Below, piece by piece: positions 17,986 through 27,279 of a stretch of DNA of 64,000 nt. Below the pieces are notes generated by a model, which did not search any database, had not been told where the DNA came from, and saw only the letters and a list, made by a program, of their open reading frames with translations. How positions within the stretch are numbered: position 1 is the stretch's first letter; the number at the start of each line of letters is the position of its first letter. Source of the DNA: VAZQ01 sp963817015 (lineage in GTDB: Bacteria > Pseudomonadota > Alphaproteobacteria > Rhizobiales > Xanthobacteraceae); assembly GCA_963817015.1 (NCBI GenBank), contig CAWFMV010000003.1:1-64000 (forward strand). Direction: 5' to 3'. A program made the position numbers and the translations under genes.

Positions 17986-19079
17986 TTACTTCCGTGCCGA
18001 GATTTTCACATTGCGGGCATCGATGGTGAGCTTGAAGCGGGACAGGAAGCTCATGCCGAGCAGGCCATCGACGCCTTCTCCAAAGGAGCCCTTAGTATCA
18101 TCGTGAACGACGATCGGAACATCCTTTGCCTGTAGCGAGCGCAGCTGAATCGAAGCGGCACGGCCCCGTCTTGCTGTGTTGGCTCCGTTGGCCGTATTCA
18201 ATCGAACGATGCTGTTGGCAGTCGACCTGCACCTTGGCCTTCTGCGCGAAGGAGTTCTTCAGGCTCACGAAGGTCGCGCCGGTATCGAGGAGGAAGACGC
18301 CGCGCGTTCCATTGATCGAGACCGGCAACTTGACGACGCGTTCGGCCGCGAAACAGCGAAAACCTCCTCGCCGGTCGCGGTGCCGAGCTCGCATTGGCCT
18401 TTGCTCCGATAGGTCGCGATCATCGCCTGCGTCTGACTGGTATCGTTGCGCGCCGGATTGAGCGAGATCCAGGTCTCGATCGGCAATACGGCGTCACAGA
18501 ACTGGCCCAGCTTTTCGTAGCTGCGGGCCAAGCCGAAATAGGTGGCGCTCGGGATCTTCTGTTTGTCTCCATACAGCTCGATGGCGGTTGTGTAGTCATC
18601 GATCGCCTTCTGCAGCAAGCCGCCGAATTCGTGGGCCACAGCACGCTGCAAGATAGCCGCCGCCGTCGAACGGCTCGAGCTCGATGACCTTCGACGCGAC
18701 CGTCGCCGCAGTCTGCATAGTCGGACAGCCTCACCAGGATGGCGACCGCCGAGCGCAGCGACTGCGCATGGCCGCCGCAAGTCTCGGAATAGCTCACGAG
18801 CGCGGTGGAAGCCTCTCGTCGGTAGCCGGCACTCTCCAGCGCCTTGCCGAGGTCCGCGATCGCCTGCTGGTCGCAGCGTTCACGGCTGAGCTGACCGAGA
18901 AACTGCCGGACCGGATCGCTGCCGTAGACATTCGTCGGCAGCTTGAGCTTGAGCCGCTCCATGACCGCAAGCAGGTCGTCCATGTCGCCCGCGCCCTGGG
19001 ACACGGCCGGTGCGCTCAAGGCGGCAATTGCGATGACGAGGGACAGGAGGCGAGCCAACGTGGCGAAGCGAGCGCGCAT
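17986..19079 (-). CDS. Retropepsin-like aspartic protease with helical N-terminal domain (frameshifted)
   Basis: About 360 residues over three frames. The start MRARFATLARLLSLVIAIAA at 19079 is a signal peptide. An N-terminal helical region (MERLKLKLPTN, DLGKALESAGYRREASTALV) reads like a TPR-type repeat and continues in LQKAIDDYTTAIELYGDKQK and YFGLARSYEKLGQF. The protease part has LPVSINGTRGVFLLDTGATF with the DTGA active site. VDGLLGMSFLSRFKLTIDAR is the second conserved block, and the stop is at 17986. Breaks lie near 18700, 18390 and 18195. Periplasmic clan AA proteases of this type act as dimers. Confidence 0.72.
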
Positions 19080-19261
19080 CAGTGCGTATGCCCTTCGGTT
19101 GCGGCGGCGAGGACTATACCCGCAAGACGCGCTAGCGTCATCTAGACTAGTGTGCGCGACCGCTCGCACTGCTGTCGGCAGGGCGCTTGTACGACCCGGT
19201 CCAAAAGCGCTCCGATCAAGGTAGACTGACCATCATTCACCGCAAGAACACTGGAAAAGCA

Positions 19262-19504
19262 ATGTCCGACGACGATGTGAAAGCCGAGCTGGAACGCCTG
19301 CGCAAGGAAAATGCCGCCCTCAAGAAAGGCGCGTCGACCGGTATTCGCATGAAGGTGAGCGAAAAGGGCGCCGTCTCGATCTACGGCATGGGGCGCTTTC
19401 CGGTGACGTTGTACAAGGAGCAGTGGTTGAAGTTATTGGATATGTCCGACGACATTCGCGCGTTCATTGCAGCGAACGAGGCGCAGCTGAAGGCGAAGGA
19501 GTAG
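19262..19504 (+). CDS. Small conserved protein with N-terminal coiled coil
   Basis: 80 residues from the ATG at 19262. MSDDDVKAELERLRKENAAL is a leucine-zipper-like coiled coil. It is followed by a compact part, GIRMKVSEKGAVSIYGMGRF, then PVTLYKEQWLKLLDMSDDIR. This kind of protein (RMKVSEKGAVSVYGLGRFPV) is widespread in alphaproteobacteria and cyanobacteria as a hypothetical. Cytosolic; function unknown. It marks the left border of the AT-richer island, and a REP-like element follows it by 10 bp. Confidence 0.7.
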   Translation: MSDDDVKAELERLRKENAALKKGASTGIRMKVSEKGAVSIYGMGRFPVTLYKEQWLKLLDMSDDIRAFIAANEAQLKAKE

Positions 19505-19514
19505 GGCGCGTTTT

Positions 19515-19604
19515 GTAGCCCGGAGAGAGCCTTTAGCGCGTTACGCGCGTCTTCGACGCGCTATGGAGACAGCTCCCGGATTTCGCTGCGCTCAATCCGG
19601 GCCA
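19515..19604. repeat. REP-like palindromic element, copy 3
   Basis: GTAGCCCGGAGAGAGC at the left and AATCCGGGCCAC at the right, with TTACGCGCGTCTTCGACGCG inside. It begins 10 bp after the stop at 19504, the same placement as copies 1 and 2. Confidence 0.65.
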
Positions 19605-19679
19605 CGCTTGCTGATTTGTCGCAAATCGAAGCGTTCGCGACACGTCAACGACCGGGATCCCATTCGCACGCCATCTGTC

Positions 19680-20066
19680 CTATGCTTGATCGTCCGCCTT
19701 ACGGCTCTGATTGGCTGCTTTTAGAAGCAAGAGTATGTCCATGATGTCTTCAAGTGCGTGAATTTCGGCCCAACAGAGATCAAATGTCGGCATTATAAAC
19801 TTCGTATGTCGGGAATGCACCAAACTCTGGGTATGCTTGATGTACCCTCTATGTATTGTTCCGCCATATTCATTATCGCGCCCAGATATTGGGACTCGTA
19901 GCCACGCACGGTTAGGTGGTCGCCACCTCGTAAGTAAGCGCCGCCAACGTTGTCGAGCGTAACACCTAGTGCGCTCTGCAGCCATCTTGAGCGCACATTG
20001 TTGATTTAACTTCTGAACGTCCTTTGACATTGTTTTTGGCGCTCCGATCTCTCGTATCGGACGCAC
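19680..20066 (-). pseudogene. Unknown protein in AT-richer island (frameshifted)
   Basis: A protein-like sequence spread over two frames: RPIREIGAPKTMSKDVQKLN, then LGVTLDNVGGAYLRGGDHLT and YESQYLGAIMNMAEQYIEG, then KFIMPTFDLCWAEIHALEDI and LLLLKAANQSRKADDQA to the stop at 19680. Frame changes fall near 19985 and 19855. The frame stays open upstream to about 20220 (SRLLLDAYESFHRTATSQDY), without a clear start codon, so it may be the C-terminal extension of the neighbouring M78 peptidase rather than a separate gene. No family recognised. Confidence 0.4.
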
Positions 20067-20173
20067 AAACAGGGTTGCTGCTGCCAGAGCCGCGGCATGC
20101 CAATAATCTTGCGAAGTAGCGGTTCGATGAAAGCTTTCATAAGCGTCAAGCAGTAGTCGCGACGCGACCGAGA

Positions 20174-20919
20174 CTAAATCGAGGCGGCCACCTGGTTTCC
20201 TTTGAGCGGCCGTACTGCTATCCCTGACCCTCTTGAGTTCCAGTCGCTAATGGTAGATGAAATTGCGCAGTAGATATTTTCAGCCGTGCCGACAAGTTGG
20301 GAAAAATAACGCGCCCTCTTGTTGTAGTCGTGAGTGGCCTGTCGCACGACTGGGACTGTAGAAGCGTTACGGCGCGCTTCGTCTTCTAATTCACGCAGCC
20401 TTACGTGAGCTGCTGCGGTGCTAATTTGAAACGCGCTTCTTAGTTCGTCGACTGTTCGATATTTCCGGGCTTGGTGTCGGGGCGAAAGCAATTCTGCAGC
20501 GAATATGTCTGCTTCACGCTCGCTGACGCGATCGATCGGCCTCTTGGCGCTGTCGCTTCTAGTTCTGGAACGGGTGTCTTGGACGTTGCAGAACTATGTG
20601 ACCAAGTTCATGGGCCAAGGTCCAACGAGCGCCCCCGTCGCCTCGTAACAATCCATCTTTGATGCCCTGACGTATTTTGATGGTCCCACTTCGGGGGTGG
20701 GCGCGCGCGTCCACTTTCTCTGGCAGTGCAGCTTCTCGAGACGATTCGGACCCTGACTTTGGGAAGCACGTTCTCTAACGCACCGAATAGTTCGTCCAAG
20801 TTGACGACCACCCGGCTGTCAATCCGCGCAACCTTTCGGATGAGACGGACAATGCTTTCGATCTCAAGCAGATCTATAGCAGTGTCACTGTCACCGCGTG
20901 GGCCACCTCTGCGCTTCAT
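20174..20919 (-). CDS. ImmA/IrrE (M78) family metallopeptidase, second copy (frameshifted)
   Basis: About 245 residues after joining frames. The start MKRRGGPRGDSDTAIDLLEI at 20919 is followed by helix ESIVRLIRKVARIDSRVVVN. A shift near 20720 gives SGTIKIRQGIKDGLLRGDGG and RWTLAHELGHIVLQRP, the zinc HExxH. Another near 20560 gives SEREADIFAAELLSPR, where Glu is the third ligand, then TVDELRSAFQISTAAAHVRL. These are the M78 hallmarks. No fused or adjacent Xre-type HTH was found. M78 peptidases usually cleave repressors in stress or mobile-element switching; the substrate here is unknown. Base composition is clearly more AT-rich than in the flanks. Confidence 0.68.
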
Positions 20920-21093
20920 AGGGTTGTATCCCCAAAAGCATCGTTTCGATTCGCAGTGATGATACGATGCTTAACCTCCCTAAACCACAAGTTTCGCACA
21001 ATATGTTGGGGGTAGTGGGGAAAAACTTCATATAGATTGTATGGAGCGCTGGGAGTTGCGGATTTCCCTGTACTCAATCTGAGTTGACTTGCT

Positions 21094-21791
21094 TATTTCA
21101 TTGGAAACAGATCTTCCAAACACCCGCAGGTGTCACATTTGGTGGAAAGTCCATTTGGAACTAGCTTGAAATCTCCACAGTGGGTGCAAGCATCCCCCAA
21201 GTAGCCTTTAGCGCGAACGCACCTTTCAGCCCGCTTTTTTTTCTTCGGTCGCTGCAGCGATCCGCTCATCAGCTACAGAATCGAGGTACGTCACTCGATC
21301 TGGCGAGTTCTTCCGCGCTCGGAAACGCATCTAGAACGCGAGGTGTAATGAGAAAGTATGAAGCGAAAGTGTTTGCCTGCCACTCCGCACGCTCTTCCTT
21401 TTGCACGAACTTGATCTGCCGACCGGGGTCAATCGAGAAGGCTTGTGCGTGATGATCGTGTAGGAGTATGTGCCCTATCTCGTGTGCAATTATGAACCGG
21501 GATTCGGGATCGCCGAGATTGGCAAGATCCCAAATTTCCCTGTCAACGTGCAAAGTCAACGGACTGTATGTAACGTATGCAGGTAGCCCGTCGGGGTCTA
21601 TTGCATCAAGGAACGCAATTCGAAGCGTGCCTTTTCTCATTCCCGACAGGATTGCCGGCAGAACGCAATTCACGAACTCTATAATGTTGAAATCGGGGTG
21701 AATTTTCACTCCCTGCAATTCTCCTGCAGGTCAAAGCGAGCTCCATCAGGCTCTCTTCCCTGCGAAAGGGAACTTTATAGTCGCGGCGCAT
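21094..21791 (-). CDS. ImmA/IrrE (M78) metallopeptidase with apparent NrdJ-like zinc-ribbon tail (frameshifted)
   Basis: Starts MRRDYKVPFRREESLMELAL at 21791, 12 bp after the nrdJ stop. A shift near 21722 leads to GVKIHPDFNIIEFVNCVLP. RFIIAHEIGHILLHDHHAQA holds the zinc HExxH, and EERAEWQANTFASYFLI the third-ligand helix. The frame as written stops at 21269, but another frame continues PDRVTYLDSVADERIAAATE. Removing one A from an 8-A run (21235-21242) joins it to AKGYLGDACTHCGDFKLVPN, then GLSTKCDTCG, stop 21094. That tail matches the C-terminal zinc ribbon of NrdJ (AKGYEGEMCSSC...KCDTCG). The peptidase identity is solid; the fusion depends on two corrections. Confidence 0.65.
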
Positions 21792-21803
21792 CGCGGATGT
21801 TCC

Positions 21804-24800
21804 TTACGAGCAGCCGGTGGTGCTCCCGCACGTGTCGCACTTCAGACACGTGCCGTTTCTAATCAAAGTGAAGTTGAGGCAGCTCGAGCACATCTCGCCT
21901 TCGTAGCCCTTGGCTTTCGCTTCGGCGCGGCGCATGGCGGCGACGGCCTTGGCGCATCGGTGCGCGGCTTGGCGAACGGGATGTTCGCTTCAAGCTGCTC
22001 GGCGGGCGAGAGCTTCTGCTCGGGCTCGATCTTGAGCGCGGTGGGGAGATTTCGCCCGCGCGCTGGACGAGGAGAGGGCGGTGACATTGGACGCAGCACC
22101 CCGACCCTCGCCCACAAGGGGGGAGGAAGAAGACCGCCGCCCGCGATCACGCCGAGACGGTCGGTGCGCGAGCGCGTCAGCCCCTTCGACACAACTTTCG
22201 CATCCGGGCGCGGCTTGCCTTCGTCGACGCCCTTGCCGAGCGCGTCGAAGCCCGACTTCGTTCGGATCGACATGCGCGAGATCGAACCGCTCCAGGTAGC
22301 TCACCGCGAGCTCGCGGAAGACATAGTCGAGGATCGAGGTCGCGTACTTGATCGAGTTGTTGCCCTGTACCGGCCCGGCGGGCTCGAAGCGCGTGAACGT
22401 GAACGCATCGACATACTCGTCGAGCGGCACGCCGTATTGCAGGCCGAGCGACACCGCGATCGCGAAGTTGTTGATGAAGGAGCGCAGCGCCGCGCCTTCC
22501 TTGTGCATGTCGATGAAGATCTCGCCGAGCCGGCCGTCGTCGTATTCGCCGGTGCGCAGGTAGACCTTGTGGCCGCCGACCACCGCCTTCTGGGTGTAGC
22601 CCTTGCGGCGGTCGGGCATGCGCTCGCGCTCGCGCATGACGACGATGCGCTCGACCACCTTCTCGACCACCTGCTCGGCGAGCGCCGAGACGCGCGCAGC
22701 CTGCGGCTTGTCGATGAAGGCCTCGACCACGTCGTCCTCTTCCTCCTCGTCCTCGATGAGCTGGCTCTGCAGCGGCTGGCAGAGCTTGGAGCCGTCGCGA
22801 TAGAGCGCGTTGGCCTTCAGGCCGAGCTTCCAGGAGAGCAGATACGCCGCCTTGCAGTCTTCGACCGTGGCGTCGTTGGGCATGTTGATGGTCTTGGAGA
22901 TCGCGCCGGTGATGAACGGCTGCGCCGCCGCCAGCATGCGGATGTGGCTCTCGACCGAGAGATAGCGCTTGCCGGTGCGGCCGCACGGATTGGCGCAGTC
23001 GAACACCGAATAGTGCTCGGCCTTGAGGTGCGGCGCGCCCTCGACCGTCATGGCGCCGCAGACGTGGATGTTGGCGGCGTCGATCTCGCGCTTGGTGAAG
23101 CCGAGCGTGGCGAGCAGGTCGAACTTCGGATCGTTGACCGCGGCGGCGTCCATGTCGAGCGTCTTGACCAGGAACTCCTCGCCGAGCGTCCACTTGTTGA
23201 ACACGAACTTGATGTCGAAGGCGGTCGGCAGCGACTTCTCGATCTTGGCGATGGTCTCGTCGTCGAAGCCCTTGGCCTTGAGCGTCGAATGGTTGATGCC
23301 GGGCGACTGGCCGAGCGAGCCGTGGCCGACCGCATAGGCCTCGATCTCGGCGATCTGCGATCGCGAGTAGCCGAGCACGCGCAGCGCTTCCGGCACCGCG
23401 CGGTTGATGATCTTGAAGTAGCCGCCGCCGGCGAGCTTCTTGAACTTCACCAGCGCGAAGTCGGGCTCGATGCCGGTGGTGTCGCAATCCATCACCAGGC
23501 CGATGGTGCCGGTCGGCGCGATCACGGAGACCTGCGCGTTGCGGAAGCCGTGCTCGGTGCCGAGCGCGAGCGCCTTGTCCCAGGCCTTCTTGGCGTGCTC
23601 GACGATGCTTCGGGTCGGGCAGCAGCTTGTGGTCGAGCGGCACCGGCGGGGTCGCGACCTTCTCGTAGCCGTGCCGTTCGCCATAGGCGGCGCGGCGGTG
23701 GTTGCGGATCACGCGCAGCATGTGCTCGCGGTTCTTCTTGTAGCCCGGGAAGGTGCCCGAGCCCTTCGCCATCTCGGCGGAGGTCGCGTAGCTGATGCCG
23801 GTCATGATGGCGGTGAGCGAGCCCGCGATCTGGCGGCCCGAATCCGAATCGTAGGACAGGCCGGACGACATCAGCAGCCCGCCGAGATTGGCGTAGCCCA
23901 GGCCGAGCGTGCGGAATTCGTAGGAGCGTTCCGCGATCTCCTTCGACGGGAACTGCGCCATCAGCACCGCGATCTCGAGCACGACGGTCCACAGCCGGAT
24001 GGCGTGCTCATAGCCTTCGACGTCGAACACGCGGGTGGTCTCGTCGCGGAACGCGAGCAGGTTCATCGACGCGAGATTGCAGGCGGTGTCGTCGAGGAAC
24101 ATGTATTCCGAGCACGGGTTCGACGCGATGATCGGACCCGACGCCGGGCAGGTGTGCCAGTCGTTGATGGTGGAGTGGAACTGCAGTCCCGGATCGGCGC
24201 ACGCCCAGGCGGCGTGACCGATCTTCTCCCACAGGTGCCGCGCCTTCACGGTCTTGGCGATCTTGCCGGGCTCGTGCGATAGGTGAGGTCCCACTCGGCG
24301 TCGGATTCGACGGCTTTGAGGAACTCGTCGGTGACGCGCACCGTGTTGTTGGAGTTCTGGCCGGACACGGTCAGATAGGCTTCCGAATCCCAGTCGGTGT
24401 CGTAGATCGGGAACTGGATGTCGGTGTAGCCCTGCTTGGCGAACTGGATCACGCGCTGGATGTAGCTGTCCGGCACGAAGTTCTTGCGCGCGGCCTTGAT
24501 CTCGCGGCGCAGCACCGGGTTCTTGTCCGGGTCGAAGCAGTCGTCGCCCGAGCCTTCGCAATTGACGCAGGCCTTGAGCACGCTGCGCAGGTGCTTCTGG
24601 TTGATCTTGGAGCCGGTGACCAGCGCCGCGACCTTCTGTTCCTCGATCACCTTCCAGTCGATGAACGTCTCGATGTCGGGATGGTCGGTGTCGACGATCA
24701 CCATCTTGGCGGCGCGGCGCGTGGTGCCGCCCGACTTGATCGCGCCCGCGGCGCGGTCGCCGATCTTGAGGAAGCTCATCAGGCCGGACGACTTGCCGCC

Positions 24801-25547
24801 GCCGGCGAGCTTCTCGTTCTCGGCCGCGCAGGCGCGAGAAGTTCGAGCCGGTGCCGGAGCCGTACTTGAACAGGCGCGCCTCGCGCACCCACAGGTCCAT
24901 GATCCCGCCTTCGTTGACGAGGTCGTCCTTGATCGACTGGATGAAGCAGGCGTGCGGCTGCGGGTGCTCGTAGGCCGATTTCGACTTGGTGAGCTTGCCG
25001 GTGAACGGGTCGACGTAGAAGTGGCCCTGGCCCGGGCCGTCGATGCCGTAGGCCCAGTGCAGGCCGGTGTTGAACCATTGCGGCGAGTTCGGCGCCGCCA
25101 TCTGCATCGCGAGCATGTAGACGAGCTCGTCGAAGAACGCGCGCGCGTCCTCCTCGCTATTCGAAGTGGCCGCCCTTCCAGCCCCAATAGGTCCAGGTGC
25201 CGGCCAGCCGCTCGAACACCTGCTTGGAGGATTGCTCGCCGATGCGAGCGCTCCTTCTCGGGCAGCGCCGCGAGCGGCCTCGGTATCGGGCACCGAGCGC
25301 CACAGCCAGGACGGGACGGTTTGCTTCCTCGACCTTCTTCAGGCGCGCCGGGACGCCGGCCTTGCGGAAGTATTTCTGCGCGATGACGTCGGAGGCCACC
25401 TGCGACCAGGATTCGCGGCACTTCGACATTGTCGGCGTGGAACACGACCGAGCCGTCGGGATTGCGGATCTCGCTCGTCGTCAGCCGGAACTCGATGTCC
25501 GCATAGGCCGACTGTCCTGCCTTGGTGTATCGCCGCTCGATCCGCAT
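21804..25547 (-). CDS. nrdJ: Vitamin B12-dependent ribonucleoside-diphosphate reductase NrdJ (frameshifted)
   Basis: Class II reductase making deoxyribonucleotides with adenosylcobalamin, cytosolic. About 1,245 residues after joining frames, the size of long alphaproteobacterial NrdJ. The N-terminus MRIERRYTKAGQSAYADIEF is at 25547. The core has NSPQWFNTGLHWAYGI, ACFIQSIKDDLVNEGGIMDL, NPCSEYMFLDDTACNLASMN (active-site NPCSE), DTDWDSEAYLTVSGQNSNNT and PTGTIGLVMDCDTTGIEPD. The tail AKGYEGEMCSSC, KCDTCGSTTGCS carries the redox/zinc cysteines. At least six frame breaks (near 25425, 25300, 25160, 24835, 24285, 23605 and 21960) are best read as sequence errors in an essential gene. A palindromic element lies in the linker. 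Confidence 0.9.
22071..22131. repeat. Palindromic repeat read in frame inside nrdJ
   Basis: The core at 22097-22131 (ACCCCGACCCTCGCCCACAA followed by a G-rich run) is of the pyrimidine/purine hairpin type that normally lies between genes in Hyphomicrobiales. On the nrdJ strand it encodes LLPPPLWARVGVLRP inside the variable linker between the core and the C-terminal zinc ribbon. The flanks GLTRSRTDRLGVIAG and ALKIEPEQKLSPAEQ are normal NrdJ linker sequence in the same frame. Confidence 0.55.
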
Positions 25548-25699
25548 TTTCTTGCCCCTTCATGTTGCGGCTCGAACGGCCGCGGGGATGCCCCCGCATG
25601 ATATAAGCCGCCGACACCTGTTCTGCCCGCGGTCCTGTCCCGACCCGCGCTTCTCACCGGTTAGCCCGGTACGTCTCTGTTCAACGCCCTGTCGCTATG

Positions 25700-25722
25700 T
25701 CCGGGCCGGCCTCCGGCCCGGA
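25700..25722. promoter_or_regulatory. Perfect palindrome in the nrdJ upstream region
   Basis: TCCGGGCCGG-CCT-CCGGCCCGGA is a perfect 10-bp stem with a 3-base loop, about 150 bp upstream of the nrdJ start. A second small hairpin (GCGGGGATGCCCCCGC) lies nearer the gene. The gap 25548-25895 holds no supported gene. I saw no B12-box of a cobalamin riboswitch. The palindrome could be a leader hairpin, a terminator of the upstream gene or a small repeat. Confidence 0.35.
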
Positions 25723-25895
25723 TCGTTGCGGCGCGTCTGCGACCGGTCACCTTCCTGAGGGCGACAAAATTCCCTTCTCCGGCGCCGTTGCGGCGGTCGG
25801 AGTGGTAACGCGGGACCCTTTTTGGAGAGCGCCCGGCGGCAGTACACCACTCGCGCCGAACGGTTGGAGGCTAAGACCGACCTCCGCCGTTGCCG

Positions 25896-26237
25896 TCAAG
25901 AGCTAGCGGATGAATTTGAATCAACCGCTAAATGTTGTGCGACCGTGAAAACGGGGAGAGAATTGAGGGGGAGCCCAAGTATCGGAATTATCGGAGCAGG
26001 ATTCGACAGCGCCTCTGTGGACAACGCGCCGTCGCGTGCCGCGTCACAAAATGTGTCAAGCGGAAAAACGGGTAGGTTCAATACCAGCGCGTCGCAAAAG
26101 ATTGGGTGCCAAATCGGCCTGTCGCCCAGGATCGCGCGGGCGTCATCATTTGCAATTTCGTGAAAGTCTGCTGCCGACCGTTCAATTTCCTGCGCTGCGT
26201 ATCGTGGTTTCGTCAGGCGATACGGCTGAGTTGTCAA
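25896..26237 (-). CDS. Possible small protein of unknown function
   Basis: An open frame of 113 residues from a TTG at 26237 (the ATG-less start is uncertain) with protein-like composition: TKPRYAAQEIERSAADFHEI, ANDDARAILGDRPIWHPIFC, then DALVLNLPVFPLDTFCDAAR, ending NSLPVFTVAQHLAVDSNSSA. The frame is open further upstream into the Bug gene. Codon use is less GC-rich than in the neighbours. It could be a genuine small gene, a remnant, or chance; no family recognised. Confidence 0.3.
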   Translation of the reverse strand: MTTQPYRLTKPRYAAQEIERSAADFHEIANDDARAILGDRPIWHPIFCDALVLNLPVFPLDTFCDAARDGALSTEALSNPAPIIPILGLPLNSLPVFTVAQHLAVDSNSSASS

Positions 26238-26272
26238 CAGCTTCCCAGGTCGTCGATTCTCACTGCGAGCCT

Positions 26273-27261
26273 TCAAGCCCGAGCTTGCTTCACCAGCGCG
26301 CCCCATTTTTCCTGCTCGGACCGGATGTAGGCCCGGATGTCTCGGCGACCGGCTGCGTGTCGAACGGAATGAGACCGAGGTCGGACACGCTGCTTGACCA
26401 TGTCGGGCGCCGCCATGATGCGCTTCATCTCCGGATGCAGCCGGTCGATGACCGCCTCGGGCGTTGCCGCCGGCGCGAGCAGCACGTGCCAGGACACCGC
26501 CTCGTAGTCGCTCGCGTTCGCGGCTTCGCGCGAACGGCGGCACCTCGGGCAGGATCGGCAGGCGCTGCTTCGACGACACCGCGAGCGCGCGCAGCTTGCC
26601 TTCCTTGATCAGCGGCACGGCGGCGCCCGCCTCCGCGAAGCCCATCGCGACATGGCCGGCGGCGATGTCGGTGACCGACTGCGGCGTGTTGCGATAGGGC
26701 ACGTGCGTCGCCTCGAAGCCGAAGCGCTGCTTCATGAATTCGAGCCGACAGGTGCTGCATCAGGCCGACGCCGGGCGTCGAATAGGTGAGGGGCGTCGCA
26801 CTCTCCTTGGCGAGCTTGATGAGGTCGGCGACCGAATGCACCGGCAGCGCCGGATTGACGACCAGCACGAACGGCGACTTCACGTAGAGCGCGATCGGCG
26901 CGAAGTCCTTGTCGGGATCGTAGTCGATCTTCTTGTAGAGCACCGGATTGGTCGCGAGCGGACCGGAGGTCGCGATCCCGAGCGTGTAGCCGTCGGGCGG
27001 CGCAGCGCGCGACCGCGGTCATCGCCAGCATCATGGCGGCGCCCGGCCGGTTGTCGACGACGACCGGCTTGCCGAGCGTGTGCGCAGAGCTGGTCGCCGT
27101 AGAGGCGCGCGATCGTGTCCATGCCGGTGCCGGCGGCGAGCGGCACCACAATGGTGATCGGCTTGGTCGGGATAGGTCTGTGCGAGCGCTGGGACTGCAG
27201 CAAGCGCGGCGACGGTCGCGAGCGCCGTTGCGAGGATACGCAGCGGATAACGTGTTCGCAT
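26273..27261 (-). CDS. Bug-family substrate-binding protein (frameshifted)
   Basis: About 328 residues over several frames. MRTRYPLRILATALATVAAL at 27261 is the signal peptide. KPITIVVPLAAGTGMDTIAR, GKPVVVDNRPGA, DPDKDFAPIALYVKSPFVLV, ATPLTYSTPGVGLM, GFEATHVPYRNTPQSVTDIA and KLRALAVSSKQRLPILPEVP follow the Bug pattern in order, ending KWGALVKQARA at 26273. The usual N-lobe phrase (PGG/PAGG) is LAAGTGMD here. Breaks lie near 27170, 27090, 27005, 26745, 26525 and 26385. It follows the Kelch gene by 18 bp, so the two are probably cotranscribed. Ligand unknown; no TctA/TctB nearby. Confidence 0.78.
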
Positions 27262-27279
27262 GGAATTCTCCCCCTCGAC

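Noticed and set aside
15768..19604. Insertion sequence or MITE with transposase
   Set aside because: The elements are palindromic, about 90-155 bp, with no transposase and no visible target duplication; listed as REP-like repeats.
22177..25293. 1,038-codon open frame over nrdJ on the minus strand
   Set aside because: Parts belong to NrdJ but much of it is Arg/Gly-rich out-of-frame reading between frame breaks. Treated as nrdJ with frameshifts, not as a separate gene.
25548..25895. Cobalamin riboswitch upstream of nrdJ
   Set aside because: I looked for a B12-box and the conserved cores on the minus strand and did not see them; only GC-rich hairpins are present.
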